NCBI RefSeq assembly: GCF_000417875.1
Contig: NW_006920869.1
Span: forward strand, 1,853,759-1,917,758
DNA: 64,000 nucleotides
From: Pseudozyma flocculosa PF-1
Lineage: Eukaryota > Basidiomycota > Ustilaginomycetes > Ustilaginales > Ustilaginaceae
Direction of reading: 5' to 3'
Part shown: one piece after another, positions 23,404-34,195 of the stretch
Layout of the letters: each line of letters starts with the position of its first letter
Position numbering within the stretch: the stretch's first letter is position 1
Notes under the pieces: model-generated
The model's input: only the letters and a program-made list of their open reading frames with translations
Told to the model about the DNA's origin: nothing
The model's database searches: none
Position numbers and translations under genes: made by a program

Positions 23404-25470
23404 ATGGCTCCGCCCGCTTTTGTCAAGATCCCCGAGGGCCTCAAGCCCGCCGGCGTGTCCGGCAGCCAGCTCCTCAAGATCGAGAGGCAAAAGGCCAGCT
23501 TCGACAGCAGGGAGATGGCCGAGTACATCCACGGCAAGGACTGGCTCGACATGCAGGCTCGCCTGCTCGAGATCCTCGAAAACGACCCCGTCTTTGACAA
23601 GTCGTCCGACTTCTACCTCAGCCGCACCGACAAGTTCCGCAGGGCTATGCTCAAGGACAAGCGCCTCGCCCAGCTCACCCACGAGCACAACTGGGGACAG
23701 ACCGAGGTCCAGGTCGCCGAAAAGCTCGCCGACCTCCCCGGTCCGTTTGGACTGCACAAGAGCATGTTCCTCACCACCCTCTACAACCAGGGCGACGACG
23801 AGCAGCGAAAGGCCTTCTGGGAGCCCGCAAAGAACTACGAGATCATCGGCTGCTACGCCCAGACCGAGCTCGGCCACGGATCCAACGTCCAGGGCATCGA
23901 GACCACCGCCACCTGGGTCCCCGAGACCCAGGAGTGGGAGGTTAACAGCCCAACGCTCACCTCGAGCAAGTGGTGGATTGGCGGTCTCGGCCGCACCGCC
24001 GACCACGCCGTCGTCATGGCACAGCTCATCATCCACGGCAAGAGCTACGGACCGCACCCGCTCGTCGTCCAGATCCGCGACGTCAAGACGCGAGAGCCGC
24101 TGCCCGGCCGCACCATCGGCGACATCGGCCCCAAGGCCGGCTACAACACCACCGACAACGGCTTCCTCCTCTTTGACCACGTCCGCGTGCCCCACTTCAA
24201 CCTGCTCGCCCGCTTCTCCAAGGTCGAGCCCGAGACTGGCAAGTACCTGCCGCCGCCGAACTCGAAGCTGGCCTACGGCACCCTCACCTGGGTCCGCGCC
24301 AACATCGTCCGCGACGCCTCGAGCGTGCTGATGCGCGCCGTCACCGTCGCCATCCGCTACTGCGCCATCCGCAGGCAGTTTGCCGACAAGGACGCGCCCA
24401 AGTTCGACGAGGGGGGACGCCCGCTCGAGACCCAGGTGCTCGACTACACCATGGTCCAGATCCGCCTCTTCCCCATCCTGGCCCAGGCCTTTGCGTTCCA
24501 CTATACCTCGCAGTTCATGTTTGACCTGTACACGCGCAACCAGGCCAACATCGAGTCTGGCGACCTCTCGCTCCTCGCCGACACCCACGCCTCGAGCTCC
24601 GGCCTCAAGTCGCTCACCACGCTCTACGCCTCGGACGCCATCGAGGTGTGCCGCAAGGCGTGCGGCGGCCACGGCTACAGCAAGAGCTCCGGCCTGCCCG
24701 ACTTCTTCGCCGACTACCTGCCGCAGGCGACGTGGGAGGGCGACTCGTACATGCTCTCGCAGCAGTGCACGCGCTACCTGTTCAAGACGATGCGCGAGCT
24801 CAAGAAGGACCCCAGCCGCGTCGACGACAACCTGACAAAGGACTACATGATGCGCTACCTCGACAACAGGGGCGAGAAGGCGTCGGTCAAGTTCAGCGGC
24901 GACCTCTACGACCCGCTCTTCTTCATGAAGGCCTTTGGGCATCGCGCCGCCTACCTGACCGAGCAGGCGCTTCACCTGCGCGACGACGCCAAGCGCTCGT
25001 GGAACTCGCTGCTCGTCGAGCTGTACAAGTGCTCGCGCGCCCACTCGCAGTACCTCATCGTCCGCAACTTTGGCATGGCCATCTACAAGGACGAGAAGCT
25101 CAACAGCAAGCCGGCGCTGCGCCAGATTGTGCAGAAGATCTTCCTCCTCTTCGCCTGCCACACCATGGAGCAGGAGGGCGCCGACTTCCTCGCCTCGGGC
25201 TACATCGACGGCGCCCAGTTCCACCTGCTCGGCAGCAAGGTGCAGGAGATCATGGCCGAGCTGCGTCCCAACGCCATCGCCCTCGTCGACTCGTTTGCCG
25301 TGCCCGACTACCTGCTCAACTCGAGCCTCGGCCGCTCCGACGGCAACGTCTACGAGGCGCTCTTCGACTTTGCCATCCGCGAGCCCCTCAACTCGGCCAA
25401 GTGGAACGTCGACATCAACGACATGCAGACGACCGACTTTGACTCGGACCTGCCCCGCTCCAAGCTCTGA
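23404..25470 (+). CDS. POX1: Peroxisomal acyl-CoA oxidase
   Basis: Catalyses the first, FAD-dependent step of peroxisomal fatty-acid beta-oxidation, passing electrons to oxygen to make hydrogen peroxide. An intronless frame encodes 688 residues, the usual family length. The N-terminal helical domain is followed by the FAD/acyl-binding motif CYAQTELGHGSNVQGIETTA. The catalytic glutamate is in the motif TWEGD (about Glu445), with KACGGHGYSKSSGLPD shortly before it. The protein ends in SKL, the canonical PTS1 peroxisomal targeting signal. The start ATG sits in an ACC ATGG context after a CT-rich leader. Chain-length preference cannot be read from the sequence. Confidence 0.96.
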   Translation: MAPPAFVKIPEGLKPAGVSGSQLLKIERQKASFDSREMAEYIHGKDWLDMQARLLEILENDPVFDKSSDFYLSRTDKFRRAMLKDKRLAQLTHEHNWGQTEVQVAEKLADLPGPFGLHKSMFLTTLYNQGDDEQRKAFWEPAKNYEIIGCYAQTELGHGSNVQGIETTATWVPETQEWEVNSPTLTSSKWWIGGLGRTADHAVVMAQLIIHGKSYGPHPLVVQIRDVKTREPLPGRTIGDIGPKAGYNTTDNGFLLFDHVRVPHFNLLARFSKVEPETGKYLPPPNSKLAYGTLTWVRANIVRDASSVLMRAVTVAIRYCAIRRQFADKDAPKFDEGGRPLETQVLDYTMVQIRLFPILAQAFAFHYTSQFMFDLYTRNQANIESGDLSLLADTHASSSGLKSLTTLYASDAIEVCRKACGGHGYSKSSGLPDFFADYLPQATWEGDSYMLSQQCTRYLFKTMRELKKDPSRVDDNLTKDYMMRYLDNRGEKASVKFSGDLYDPLFFMKAFGHRAAYLTEQALHLRDDAKRSWNSLLVELYKCSRAHSQYLIVRNFGMAIYKDEKLNSKPALRQIVQKIFLLFACHTMEQEGADFLASGYIDGAQFHLLGSKVQEIMAELRPNAIALVDSFAVPDYLLNSSLGRSDGNVYEALFDFAIREPLNSAKWNVDINDMQTTDFDSDLPRSKL

Positions 25471-25718
25471 GCCGCGCCGCCTCGCCGCCTCGATACGTGT
25501 TTCCATCCAGCGCCCGTCCCTAGACATCTCCGTTTTGTTGCTCAATCTTCGACTCTCTGTGACTGTCCCGCCGCGCCAACTGCCGCCGCTGCGATGCGAT
25601 GTAAAACCCCGGCGCCGTCCCACTCTCGTGTCATGGAAGAAAAGATGCATTCGTCTCTAGAGGCAGCGGTGACCTCGGCGCGTGGGTCAAGGGGGATCAG
25701 CATCGAGCTGGGCTCTCG

Positions 25719-26920
25719 TCAGAAGAGCGACCAGAGCGGGTCGTCGGATCGGATGCCGTCCTTGCGGGTGACGACCTTCTTGGGTGCCACGGGCGCAGGC
25801 TCCGGTGCCGGGGCTGGCGTGGGAGCAGGCCGGGTCTTGCGGGCCGCTGCCGATGCTGCGAGGCCGCCAATGATGAGCGAACGCAGCTCGGTGCCGGTCA
25901 GAGGCTGCAGGGAGGTCGGAGCGCAAAGGGGAAAGAAGGTGGAGGCGGGGAAGGAGTCGGAGAGGGGAGAGAGAGGTCGCAATTGCGGTTGCGGTTGCTC
26001 GTCTTTAGCTGCTTGCGCTCTAACCTATCGCTGCGGTCTAGCCGGAGGGCGACCAGGGACAACTGGACGAGACTTACCTCGCTAACCTTCTTGGCATCAC
26101 CCGACGAGGCCGCGTTGGCGCCGGATGCCTTCTTGGGGAAGGCCTGGCTGGGCCCGAGCACGGCGATGCCGCCCTTTGCCTCCTTGAAGGTGCCCGTGGG
26201 GCTCTTTGCCCTGCCGAGGAAGGCGAGGACGTCGCCCTTGGTGATCATGCCGCGGATGCCGGTGCCCTTGATCTTGGACTCGGCGTCCTGGATGTTGTTT
26301 TCGGCGATTAGCCGCTGCACCGAGGGGAACATGGGGCCCTTGGACTGGTGGTGCGACGTTGAGGACGAGGATCCGGGCGCGGCGCCGCCGGTGGATGCGC
26401 CAGTCTGCGTCGACGGATGCGGGCTGCTCTTTGCCTCCTGTCCGAACTGCTGCGAAGACGTGGGTCCTGAACTCGTCTCGGCGTCCTTCTCCTGCTGCTG
26501 CTGCTGCTGCGGCTGCGAAGCCTGCTCGTCCTCCTTTGGCACCTCGACGTTGGAGATATCGTCTCCCTCCTCCGCGAGGACGGCAATGACCTTGCCGACC
26601 TGGACGTCCTTCGCACCCTCCTGGACGACAATCTTGGCCATGATGCCGTCGTCCTGCGCTTCGACGTCCATGGTGGCCTTGTCGGTCTCGATCTCGAGGA
26701 GCACATCGCCGGCGCTAAACGACTCGCCCTCCTTGACCTTCCACGTCGCCACGCCGCCCGACGTCATCGTGGGCGACATGGCGGGCATGGTGAAGTTGGA
26801 GATGGCATGGCGCACGACGCTCGTGCTCATGCATCGGCGGGCGAAGCTGGTGTTGGGGACGGCCGAAGAGGTCGAGGCCAGGTTGCGGCCGAGCGTGGCG
26901 AGGACGTGTCGAGATGCCAT
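25719..26920 (-). CDS. PDX1: Pdx1-like E3-binding protein of the pyruvate dehydrogenase complex
   Basis: Mitochondrial matrix protein that anchors dihydrolipoamide dehydrogenase (E3) to the E2 core. Two exons: 26920-26078 and 25904-25719, separated by a 173-nt intron; 342 residues. A presequence (MASRHVLATLGRNLASTSS) precedes a lipoyl domain that begins NFTMPAMSPTMTSGGVATWK and holds the lipoylated Lys81 in ETDKATMDVEAQDDG. A Gln-rich and Ser/Thr/Pro-rich linker (about 135-188) leads to a peripheral subunit-binding domain around FPSVQRLIAENNIQDAESKI and GTGIRGMITKGDVLAFLGRA. The acetyltransferase core with its HxxxD motif is absent; an Ala/Pro-rich linker leads to a short tail ending DDPLWSLF. 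This is the expected build of Pdx1, not E2. Confidence 0.88.
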
Positions 26921-28011
26921 CTTTGCGATTCGGCGGGGTGGGATGGACCTTGGCAAAGGGTAGCGGCGGGGGAGAGGAGAACGGTGGCTCGACGAGTGAT
27001 GGTGGTGGACAGAGAGTGGGCCGGGAGCAGCAACGCGCACGCCTCTCGTCGCCGTCGAATGGGTACGGTCATCAGCGTGGGCCAGCAGGCAGGCAAGGGT
27101 GCAGCGAGGGCCAGGGCCAGGGCCAGGGCTAGTCTGGCTCGGCGCAGCGCGCCGCGGAGAAATCTTCTCGGCGAGCCAGGCCACGCGCAGGGCAGCAGCC
27201 AAAAGTTCCACCGCCGCCGCTGGATCTCCCCATGATGCCTGGCTCTTCGGAAAGCTCCACCCCAACTTTTTCTCGACTTCGCCTCGCCCACCCTCCACGC
27301 ACAGCGCACGGCAAAATCCAAATCGATTCAAGGTCGAAATCGACTCTTGTAGTCAGCCCCAACCTGGTCGATAACGACCGAATACAATTCAAATCCGAGG
27401 TGGACCCTGGCCGCCTTCAGCCAAAAAGGGTTCCCGCTCCCACCCGGCCCTTGAACGCTCTGGCGGGGGCGACGATCCTGGTCGCTTCCTTGCTGCGACG
27501 GCGGCAAATTCAGCTCAGCTGCCTTGGAGAGCGATTGTGCGACATAGGGCTCACTTCATTGCGGGTTACTAGGCCGGGCGATCGAGCCGGAAGGCGCACT
27601 CGCCGCCAGGCTTCTGGCATGCGGGCATGGCGCTTTGGCCAGCGGCAACGCCATGGTGACATGGCGAGCACTTGATGCCTCGTAGGAGCGGCTGCTTCGT
27701 GCACGATGCGGTGCGAGAGCCGGAAGATGTCCTGTACCGGCCCCTGTCTAGGGCGGCTTGCTGTGGTCGACGAGGATGAGCGAGGTCTTCAAGTGGCGGC
27801 GATCGTGGGCTGCCCAGATTTGTGCGAGAGTGGCTTCGGAGCGCGGATATGTCGAGATCGTGCGCTAATGCTAGTTGCCTTTCCCATCAACAGCAGGGAC
27901 CGCACGATGGTGCGAACCTTTGCTGTCGCCCGTCCCAGTGCTTGATCGATATCCCTTGGGCTTGTACTGCGATGAGCGAGGGGAAGACGTTGCGGTCATC
28001 TCACCGTCTCG
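26921..28011. other. 1.1 kb intergenic region
   Basis: It carries the PDX1 promoter on the left and the 3' flank of the small prefoldin-like gene on the right. A (GGGCCA)n tract lies at 27107-27129. An open frame of about 147 codons at 27232-27675 on the plus strand shows no domain and is probably chance. Nothing else was recognised. Confidence 0.45.
27107..27129. repeat. (AGGGCC)n short tandem repeat
   Basis: About four copies of AGGGCC stand about 190 nt upstream of the PDX1 start. Confidence 0.8.
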
Positions 28012-28605
28012 TCACTTTGCGATTGCCCGGTCCGCGTTGATCTGCTCGAGCGCCTGGTTGAGGTCTGCATTGGCGAGCTGCTTCTGACCTGCGGTGTCGA
28101 GGGTACGTCGAGACAGCGCAGGGGGGCACGTCAGCTTCCGGAATGCTTGGCAGCCCAGGCTCAAGGGACCCGCGAGATGCTCACGCTTCACGTCGTTGAG
28201 CGCGCCTTCCTTGCTCAGGCCGGGGAAGAGCGCCAGCTGACCATGGGAGTGCGCGATGCTCAGTTGGTCGGCTGAGGCGGTTGCCGTGTGGAAGATGCGC
28301 TGCGCAGAGGCGTCGGAAGGAGGTGCGAGGTGTCAGGCGCAGATATTGTGTGAGACTGTGCTGGGTGTGCGCCCAGCGACCGACTGTTGACTCACTGCGC
28401 CAGGCTTGAGAGACGCCAGCTCGCTCTCGAGTACGGTCAAGGTCTGTACCTGTGGGGAGCGGAGGGGTCCGGAGTCTGGACGTCAGCGAGGGTCCGGTGT
28501 GCGCTCGATGGGAAGGGGCCAACCTCCTGCGTCGCCATCTGTGCTCACCCTCTGCTGCAAGTGCAGGGTGGCGACGCGCGCCTGGAGGTGCTGGGGAGCT
28601 GCCAT
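28012..28605 (-). CDS. Small helical protein, possibly prefoldin-like
   Basis: Four small exons (28605-28549, 28449-28396, 28299-28185, 28088-28012) join in frame to give 100 residues; the introns are 96-99 nt with GTGAGC/GTGAGT donors. The chain begins MAAPQHLQARVATLHLQQRV, continues with a helix ending ESELASLKPGARIFHT, a central LALFPGLSKEGALND segment and a second helix with DLNQALEQINADRAIAK at the end. Two amphipathic helices around a short L-K-x-G/x-x-x-[IVY] turn and an LF motif are typical of beta-type prefoldin-like proteins, so I suggest a chaperone-complex subunit. That is inference by pattern only. It is divergent to SAC1, whose start is 502 nt away. Confidence 0.6.
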
Positions 28606-29107
28606 GTCGTCGGGCCCTGCGGGTTGGTGGTTGAGGGTTAGGGGAAGAGGAAGGTGGAGGAGCAAGGCCAAGTTGGGAAGCCAGGCTACGGAGCCGCTGC
28701 TCTCTGCCTTTGGCACTGTAGGCCTGGCCTGGCCTGGCCTGGCCTGGCCTGTCTGGTTTCTGAACCCCGAACCTGGCCCACGGGTGCACCGTGCGGGTTG
28801 CGGCCCACAACAGGCAGCCTGCGTGCCTTTCACGCTTTGGCCTTCCGACTGGCCTGGCCTCCGATAGCCGAAGTCCCAACGTGTGACGAAGACCTACCTC
28901 GCCTACTCCCCTGTCCTTCCCCTCCTCCCTCACCTTGCCCACCTCCTTCCGTCACCCTTCGATACCCAAACCCTCGCAGCGACGTCCATCTCCTCCACGC
29001 TCAATCTCCTCGATACCGCGCACAGGTCATCGCTCCCATCCTAGACGCAGATCACCCTGCAGCCACCCAACATTCAACCTCACCTCGACGCCGCAGCATC
29101 CATCGCA
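28606..29107. promoter_or_regulatory. Divergent promoter between prefoldin-like gene and SAC1
   Basis: The 502 nt between the two divergent starts must hold both promoters. A (GGCCT)n tract occupies 28721-28750 and a CT-rich leader precedes SAC1. No TATA box was seen. Confidence 0.5.
28721..28750. repeat. (GGCCT)n tandem repeat
   Basis: Six copies of the pentanucleotide GGCCT lie between two divergent starts. The same unit, on either strand, recurs at 37576-37598 and 37781-37810. Confidence 0.85.
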
Positions 29108-31230
29108 ATGGCCGCCAAGCCCCTCCTCTGGGAGGCCCTCCGCCTCTACATCAGCCAGGATGCCTACACGTTCGTCTCGACCGAGTCGCCCTCCGACTCC
29201 TTCACCGTCGACCGAGACCAGGGCGACATCCAGGTCGGCGTGCCCGGCGCAAAGGCCAACGCCACAAAGACCATGGATGTCCACGGCATCCTCGGTCTCA
29301 TCAAGCTCCACACCACCGAGTTCCTCATCGTCATCACCAGCCGCAAAAAGGTGGCTGAAGTCCTCGGAGCAGACATCTTCATGGCCACCGACTTCCGCGT
29401 CCTCCCTGTGAACCGGGAGGCGAACCCCTCGCTCCTCCGCCACCCCGTCGAGAAGACGCTCCTGGGCTTGCTCAAGTCGCACCTCTACAGCGCTCCCTTC
29501 TACTTTAGCTACCGCTACGACCTCACTAGCAGCCTGCAGAGGCAGAATGTCGTCGCCGACGCATCCCAGCCCCTCTGGAAGCGCGCCGACGACCGCTTCT
29601 TCTGGAACCGGTACCTCCAGACCCGTCTCATCGAGCACACCTCTGCCAACCCGTCGCAGGACCTCTCCCGCTTCATCCTGCCCTGCATCTTTGGCTTCCT
29701 CGAGGTCAAGTCGGCCACCATCAACAACCGCAACTTTGTCCTCGGCCTCATCGCCCGCAGGTCCCGCCACCGCGTCGGCACCCGCTACTTTTCCCGCGGC
29801 ATCGACAAGGAGGGCAACGTCTCCAACTTCAACGAGACCGAGCAGTTTGTCATTGTTGACCCGCCCAGCGAGGGCGGCGCCGGCGGCAAAGTCGAGGGCA
29901 AGGTTCGGATGAGCTACATCCAGACTCGAGGAAGCGTGCCGGTCTTTTGGGCCGAGATCAACAACCTGCGGTACAAGCCGGACCTGCAGATCATGGATAT
30001 GCCCGAGACGGTGAGTGCGCGATGGCCGGCAAGGCCCCGCTCGTCCGCCTCTCTTTGAGCCTTGCGCTGATGCGTTCGCAACGCCGTTTGCTCCCCTTGC
30101 TCCGCGTCTAGGCCGAGGCTACGCGGCGCCACTTCGAAGACCAGGTGGCGCGCTACGGCGACGTCTACCTCGTCAACCTGGTCAATCAGAAGGGATACGA
30201 GAAGCCGGTCAAGGAGGCCTACGAGCGAGCCGTCGACGGGCTCAACAACCCGCAGGTGCACTACACCTACTACGATTTCCACCACGAGTGCAAGGGGATG
30301 AAGTTTGAGCGCGTCATGGACCTCATTGACCGGCTCCACGCAAAGGGCCTCGAGAGCGACGACTACTTCCTCAACGATACAACACGGCAGGGCCAGCCGG
30401 TGGTCCGCCAGCAGAAGTCGGTGGTGCGCACCAACTGCATGGACTGCCTCGACCGCACCAACGTCGTCCAGGGCACGCTGGCGCGGTGGGTGCTCAACGA
30501 CCAGCTGCGCGCCGTCGGCGTGCTGTCCAAGGACGAAAAGGTCGAGACCCACGAGACCTTCATGCACATGTACCGCAACGTCTGGGCCGACCACGCCGAC
30601 GTCGTCTCCAAGGCCTACAGCGGCACGGGCGCGCTGAAGACCGACTTTACGCGGACGGGCAAGCGCTCCAAGGAGGGCGCGCTGCAGGACGGCCTCAACT
30701 CGATCACGCGCTACATCAAAAACAACTTCTACGACGGCGCGCGCCAGGACGCCTACGACCTCTTCACGGGCGCCTGGCAGCCGGCGCACGGCCTGCCGAA
30801 TCCGGACAAGCGCGCGCTCCTCGTCCGATCGATGCCGTGGGTCTTTTTGTTTGCCCTGACGATGATCTTTGCCAGCCTCATCCTGCCGCGCTCGTCGGCA
30901 GCGACGGTGGCGACGGTGGCGGGGACGTCGACCAACGAGGTGGCGCGACACGGCAGCGCCTTTCTGCTGCTGTGGTCTCTCGTGGCGGCGGCCAGCTTCC
31001 AGTACATGGTGGCGAGGGGGTTGGACTACGTCGCCTGGCCCACGCTCAACCGACCGGACGGGACCATTTTTTACGACGGTCCCGGGTTTTCATCGGGCAA
31101 GAGGGGCAGGTACGGTGTCATCAACCCGCTCGCGTCGCAGGGACAGGAGCAGCATGCGCAGAGGCAGGCTCCCGTGTCGAACGGCAGGAGGGGCCAGGCC
31201 TACAGCGTCGAGGGCAAGAAGCTGGCCTAG
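29108..31230 (+). CDS. SAC1: Phosphoinositide phosphatase SAC1
   Basis: Dephosphorylates PI4P (and PI3P) in the ER and Golgi membranes. Two exons: 29108-30010 and 30112-31230; 673 residues (yeast Sac1 has 623). The SAC domain fills about residues 1-530 and the CX5R(T) catalytic motif reads CMDCLDRT with the nucleophile at about Cys410. Two hydrophobic segments near residues 542-560 and 584-604 form the C-terminal membrane anchor, leaving a basic cytosolic tail of about 70 residues. The protein ends KKLA, which fits a KKxx dilysine ER-retrieval signal. Donor GTGAGTGCGC and acceptor CGTCTAG bound the single intron. The stop is 207 nt from that of the convergent UPF3. Confidence 0.95.
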
Positions 31231-31437
31231 CCCGTCGTCTTATCCCCATCTCTTCGCGCCGTGTCTCCGGCGTGTCCACCTCGTCCGTAGAACGACGATG
31301 GGGCGGCTGTTGTTGTATCGCTCCGGGCAGGACAGAAGTTAGAACAGGTCTGAAGTAGAAGGCGATGTTGTCTGGCCTGATTGCAAGTGCCCGCCGCGCG
31401 CCGTCGTCGAGATCTGGCGCTACAGCACCTCGGTCGC

Positions 31438-33700
31438 TCAGTCCCAGATGGCCTGGCCGGGCTGAGCCGAGGTCGCCGCCTTTTCCGGACCGGCAGCCTC
31501 GCCGCCTTTCGAGACGGGCCTCGTCCTCCTCCTCTTCCCCTTTTCCTTGTCCTTGTCCTTGTCACTGCTCTCCTTCTTCCTCTCCTTGTCCTTTTCCCTC
31601 GCTTCGCCGCCGGTTGCGCCCGACGATTCGACCGTAGCGGCCGCGCTGGTGGGTACAGAAGCAGTCTGTGCATCCCGCTTCAGGATCGTCATCTTGCCGC
31701 CGCCTCCTGCCGCCTCCTCGCCCTTGCCCGAGGCGGGACCGCTTGACCAGCCCGATTTCTTGTCGCGCCTCGACGACGACGACGCCGATGCAGCTTTCTT
31801 GTCCGCGGAGGGTGCCGTCGTTGGCGTCGCAGGCGCCGATGGAGCGGTGCTGCCGGCGCTTTCCGCCGTCGCCTCGCCCGCATCAGCCTTGGCAGCTGCG
31901 TTGCGACCGCGGTTTCGTCCCTGCCCCTTTGTCGATTCACCAGTGGCGCGACTGGCCTTCCCACTTGTCTCTGCCGCAGGCTCGACGTTGGCTCGGGTAG
32001 GAGGCGCCGACTTGGCACTGGTCGCTTTGCCGCTTTCGACGCCCCCTCCCTCTTCCGCCTTTTCCTTGCCTTTCCCGCCCGTCGCCTTGTTGGATCTGGC
32101 CGACGACGGGGCGGCCGATCCGAGTGCTCCCGAAAGCGCCGCTCCAAAGGCACGCCCGCTCGTCGCTGCCTTGGCCGCGCGCTTGCCCGCACCGGCGGCA
32201 GGCGCAGAGGCGGATGAGGCGGGCGTAGAAGCCGACTCGGCCGTCCTGGCTTCCTTGACAGCCTCTCCCTTCTTCGACGATCGCTTCGCCGGAGCTTCTC
32301 CCGCCTCTCCGGCCGCGGCCTTGCTGGATCTGCTCGACTTTTTCGAGGACGCGCTCTTCGACGACGACGACGGATGCGACTTTTCGTCGGGGTACTGGTA
32401 GGCGTACGGGTTCTTGTAGGACTTTGCAGCGGCGAGCGCAGAGGACTCGGCGCGTGCGGCCTTGAGTGTGCGAAGATGGTCCAGCAGCGGCGTCGACTTT
32501 TTCGTCGCCGATGGGTCCTTCACTTTTTCGGTGCTCTGCGCGAGGTGAGCTGCGAGGAGAGCAGGGCGCAAGCGGCGAAGGGTAGGCGTTAGCAAGAGCT
32601 GCAGCAGGCTGACCGGATGGCGTCTCCGGCATCACCTACCCATCAGCTCGGCATCGGTCTTGTTTTCAGTCCGTTCGGCCTGCTTGGCCTCGAGACTGAA
32701 GATAAAATTTTTGTACTCCTCATCTAGACCGATGGAAGGCGTGCGCACGACGCAGAGGACTCGATCAGCCTTTGCGCGGGTCCGCGTGCATGCTGGCAGG
32801 ATGTGCGACTCACCCGCCTCGATGGTGCCCTGCCTGGCATCCGGCTTCCGTCGTCGTTCGGTGGGCGTCTTCTGGTACGGGGCAAACTCGACGACGGCAA
32901 TGCTCTCGTTGCCCTTGCTGTCGCGGAAGATGTGTCCGTCAAAGTTCCTGTGGAACTCGACCAGCATGGCAGGGTCTAGGAAGCGGACATAGGCTCGCGA
33001 GCAGACATTCTCCTTGTTGGGACTGTGAGTTGACGCGAACGCAGAAGTCGTCAGCATACGGCGGAATCGAAAACCAGGTCGAGGTCCGCTCATGACGGCC
33101 GACTCACTCGGCTTTCAGCTTGCCCGGGATGAAGAGCTTGTAGTCGACAGTGGGCTCGAGGACCGTCGGCGCGGCCGAGGGCTGGCTGGAGGCGGCATCG
33201 TGGTTCTGTCGCGCTGCATCGCTGAGCGCCTTTGCCTGGGCGGCGTCGCGGACCCAGGTGGCTACGCTGTTCCAGAAGATGTGTTCGGGTACGTTGGGAG
33301 GCAGGCGGCGGATGACGACCTTGGTCTTTGCCTTTGTCTTTTGCTGCTTGGCCGATGCGCTCTTTTCCTTGTCCTTTTTGGATCGCGAACGGCGAGTGCT
33401 GGTGGGTTTGACCAAGGTGTTGGGATCGGCGGTGGTGGCGGCGGCCGCTGCTGAGGTGGAGCTGTTCTGCGCTGTCGCTGCTACTGAGGTGCTCGATGCT
33501 GCATCTGGCGCGGTAGCGGAGTGTGCAGATGTTTTCGCGGGCGCCTTTGTGTCGGTCTTGGCTCTGCGTGAGCGCGAGCGGGACGAGGAGGCGGCAGAAG
33601 GCGCAGGAGAGGCGGCGGCGGGAGAAGCTGCGGACTTGGTCGACTTTGTGGCGTTTGCTGGGCTGTCGGACGCTGCTGCTGGCTGAGCAGCCTGGGACAT
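31438..33700 (-). CDS. UPF3: UPF3, nonsense-mediated mRNA decay factor
   Basis: Links the exon-junction or 3'-UTR signal to UPF2 and UPF1 during nonsense-mediated decay; shuttles between nucleus and cytoplasm. Four exons: 33700-33108, 33022-32814, 32723-32640, 32549-31438; 665 residues. A Ser/Ala-rich N-terminus of about 125 residues precedes the Smg4/UPF3 RNP-like domain (about 126-290), with KVVIRRLPPNVPEHIFWNSV, DYKLFIPGKLKAE, SRAYVRFLDPAMLVEFHRNF and the end NESIAVVEFAPYQKTP. The next segment contains DEEYKNFIFSLE, a usual UPF3 motif. The C-terminal half is low-complexity Ser/Lys/Ala-rich and basic. The start is the first ATG in frame; upstream in-frame codons are not ATG. Family call is firm. 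Confidence 0.93.
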
Positions 33701-34195
33701 GGCTTTCGGGATGCCCGACGCGGAACCCAGTCGGGACACTGAGGTCGTTACGACGGGACCCAAACCGATCGAGACGGGAAATGGCCGATGGCGAAGCTCT
33801 CTGGCAGTATGAAGCAAGAGAGGCCGTGGATGTCACCTGTGAGGTGAGGTGAGGTGAGGTGAGGAACGGGGAGGGTAGCGAGAGGAAGGAGCAGGAGGTG
33901 GTGTCGCCTCGGTGGCATGAGAGGGTCAGGGCTGAGAGCCTTCGCCGGTTGGGTGGTGCCCAGAGCGCAGCTCAGAATCCCGGAACTCGGCCGACCGCGG
34001 ACAGAGAGGCGACACCGGGGCGCAAAGTGGAGCAGCTCTCTCACCCGCACCCAAACAGCAGCCATTCGATCACGCCCACTCGCCTTCACCACCACCACCA
34101 CCACCACCACCATCAGCCCCGGTCATTGCTGCTCAACTCACGCTTCCTCACAGACCCAGGCATCTCCGTAGCCCGTACAGAGCAACAAATCCATC
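33701..34195. promoter_or_regulatory. Divergent promoter between UPF3 and SYF2
   Basis: The 495 nt between two divergent RNA-processing genes must contain both promoters. A (GGTGA)n tract lies at 33841-33864 and a CAC-repeat run at about 34087-34112. No TATA box was recognised. Confidence 0.5.
33841..33864. repeat. (GGTGA)n tandem repeat
   Basis: About five copies of GGTGA lie 140 nt upstream of the UPF3 start. Confidence 0.85.

Noticed and set aside
23155..25650. 831-codon open frame antisense to the acyl-CoA oxidase gene
   Set aside because: It mirrors the codon bias of the sense gene (GC-rich third positions), has Val/Gly/Ala/Glu-rich composition, and no domain. Long antisense frames are expected opposite GC-biased genes.
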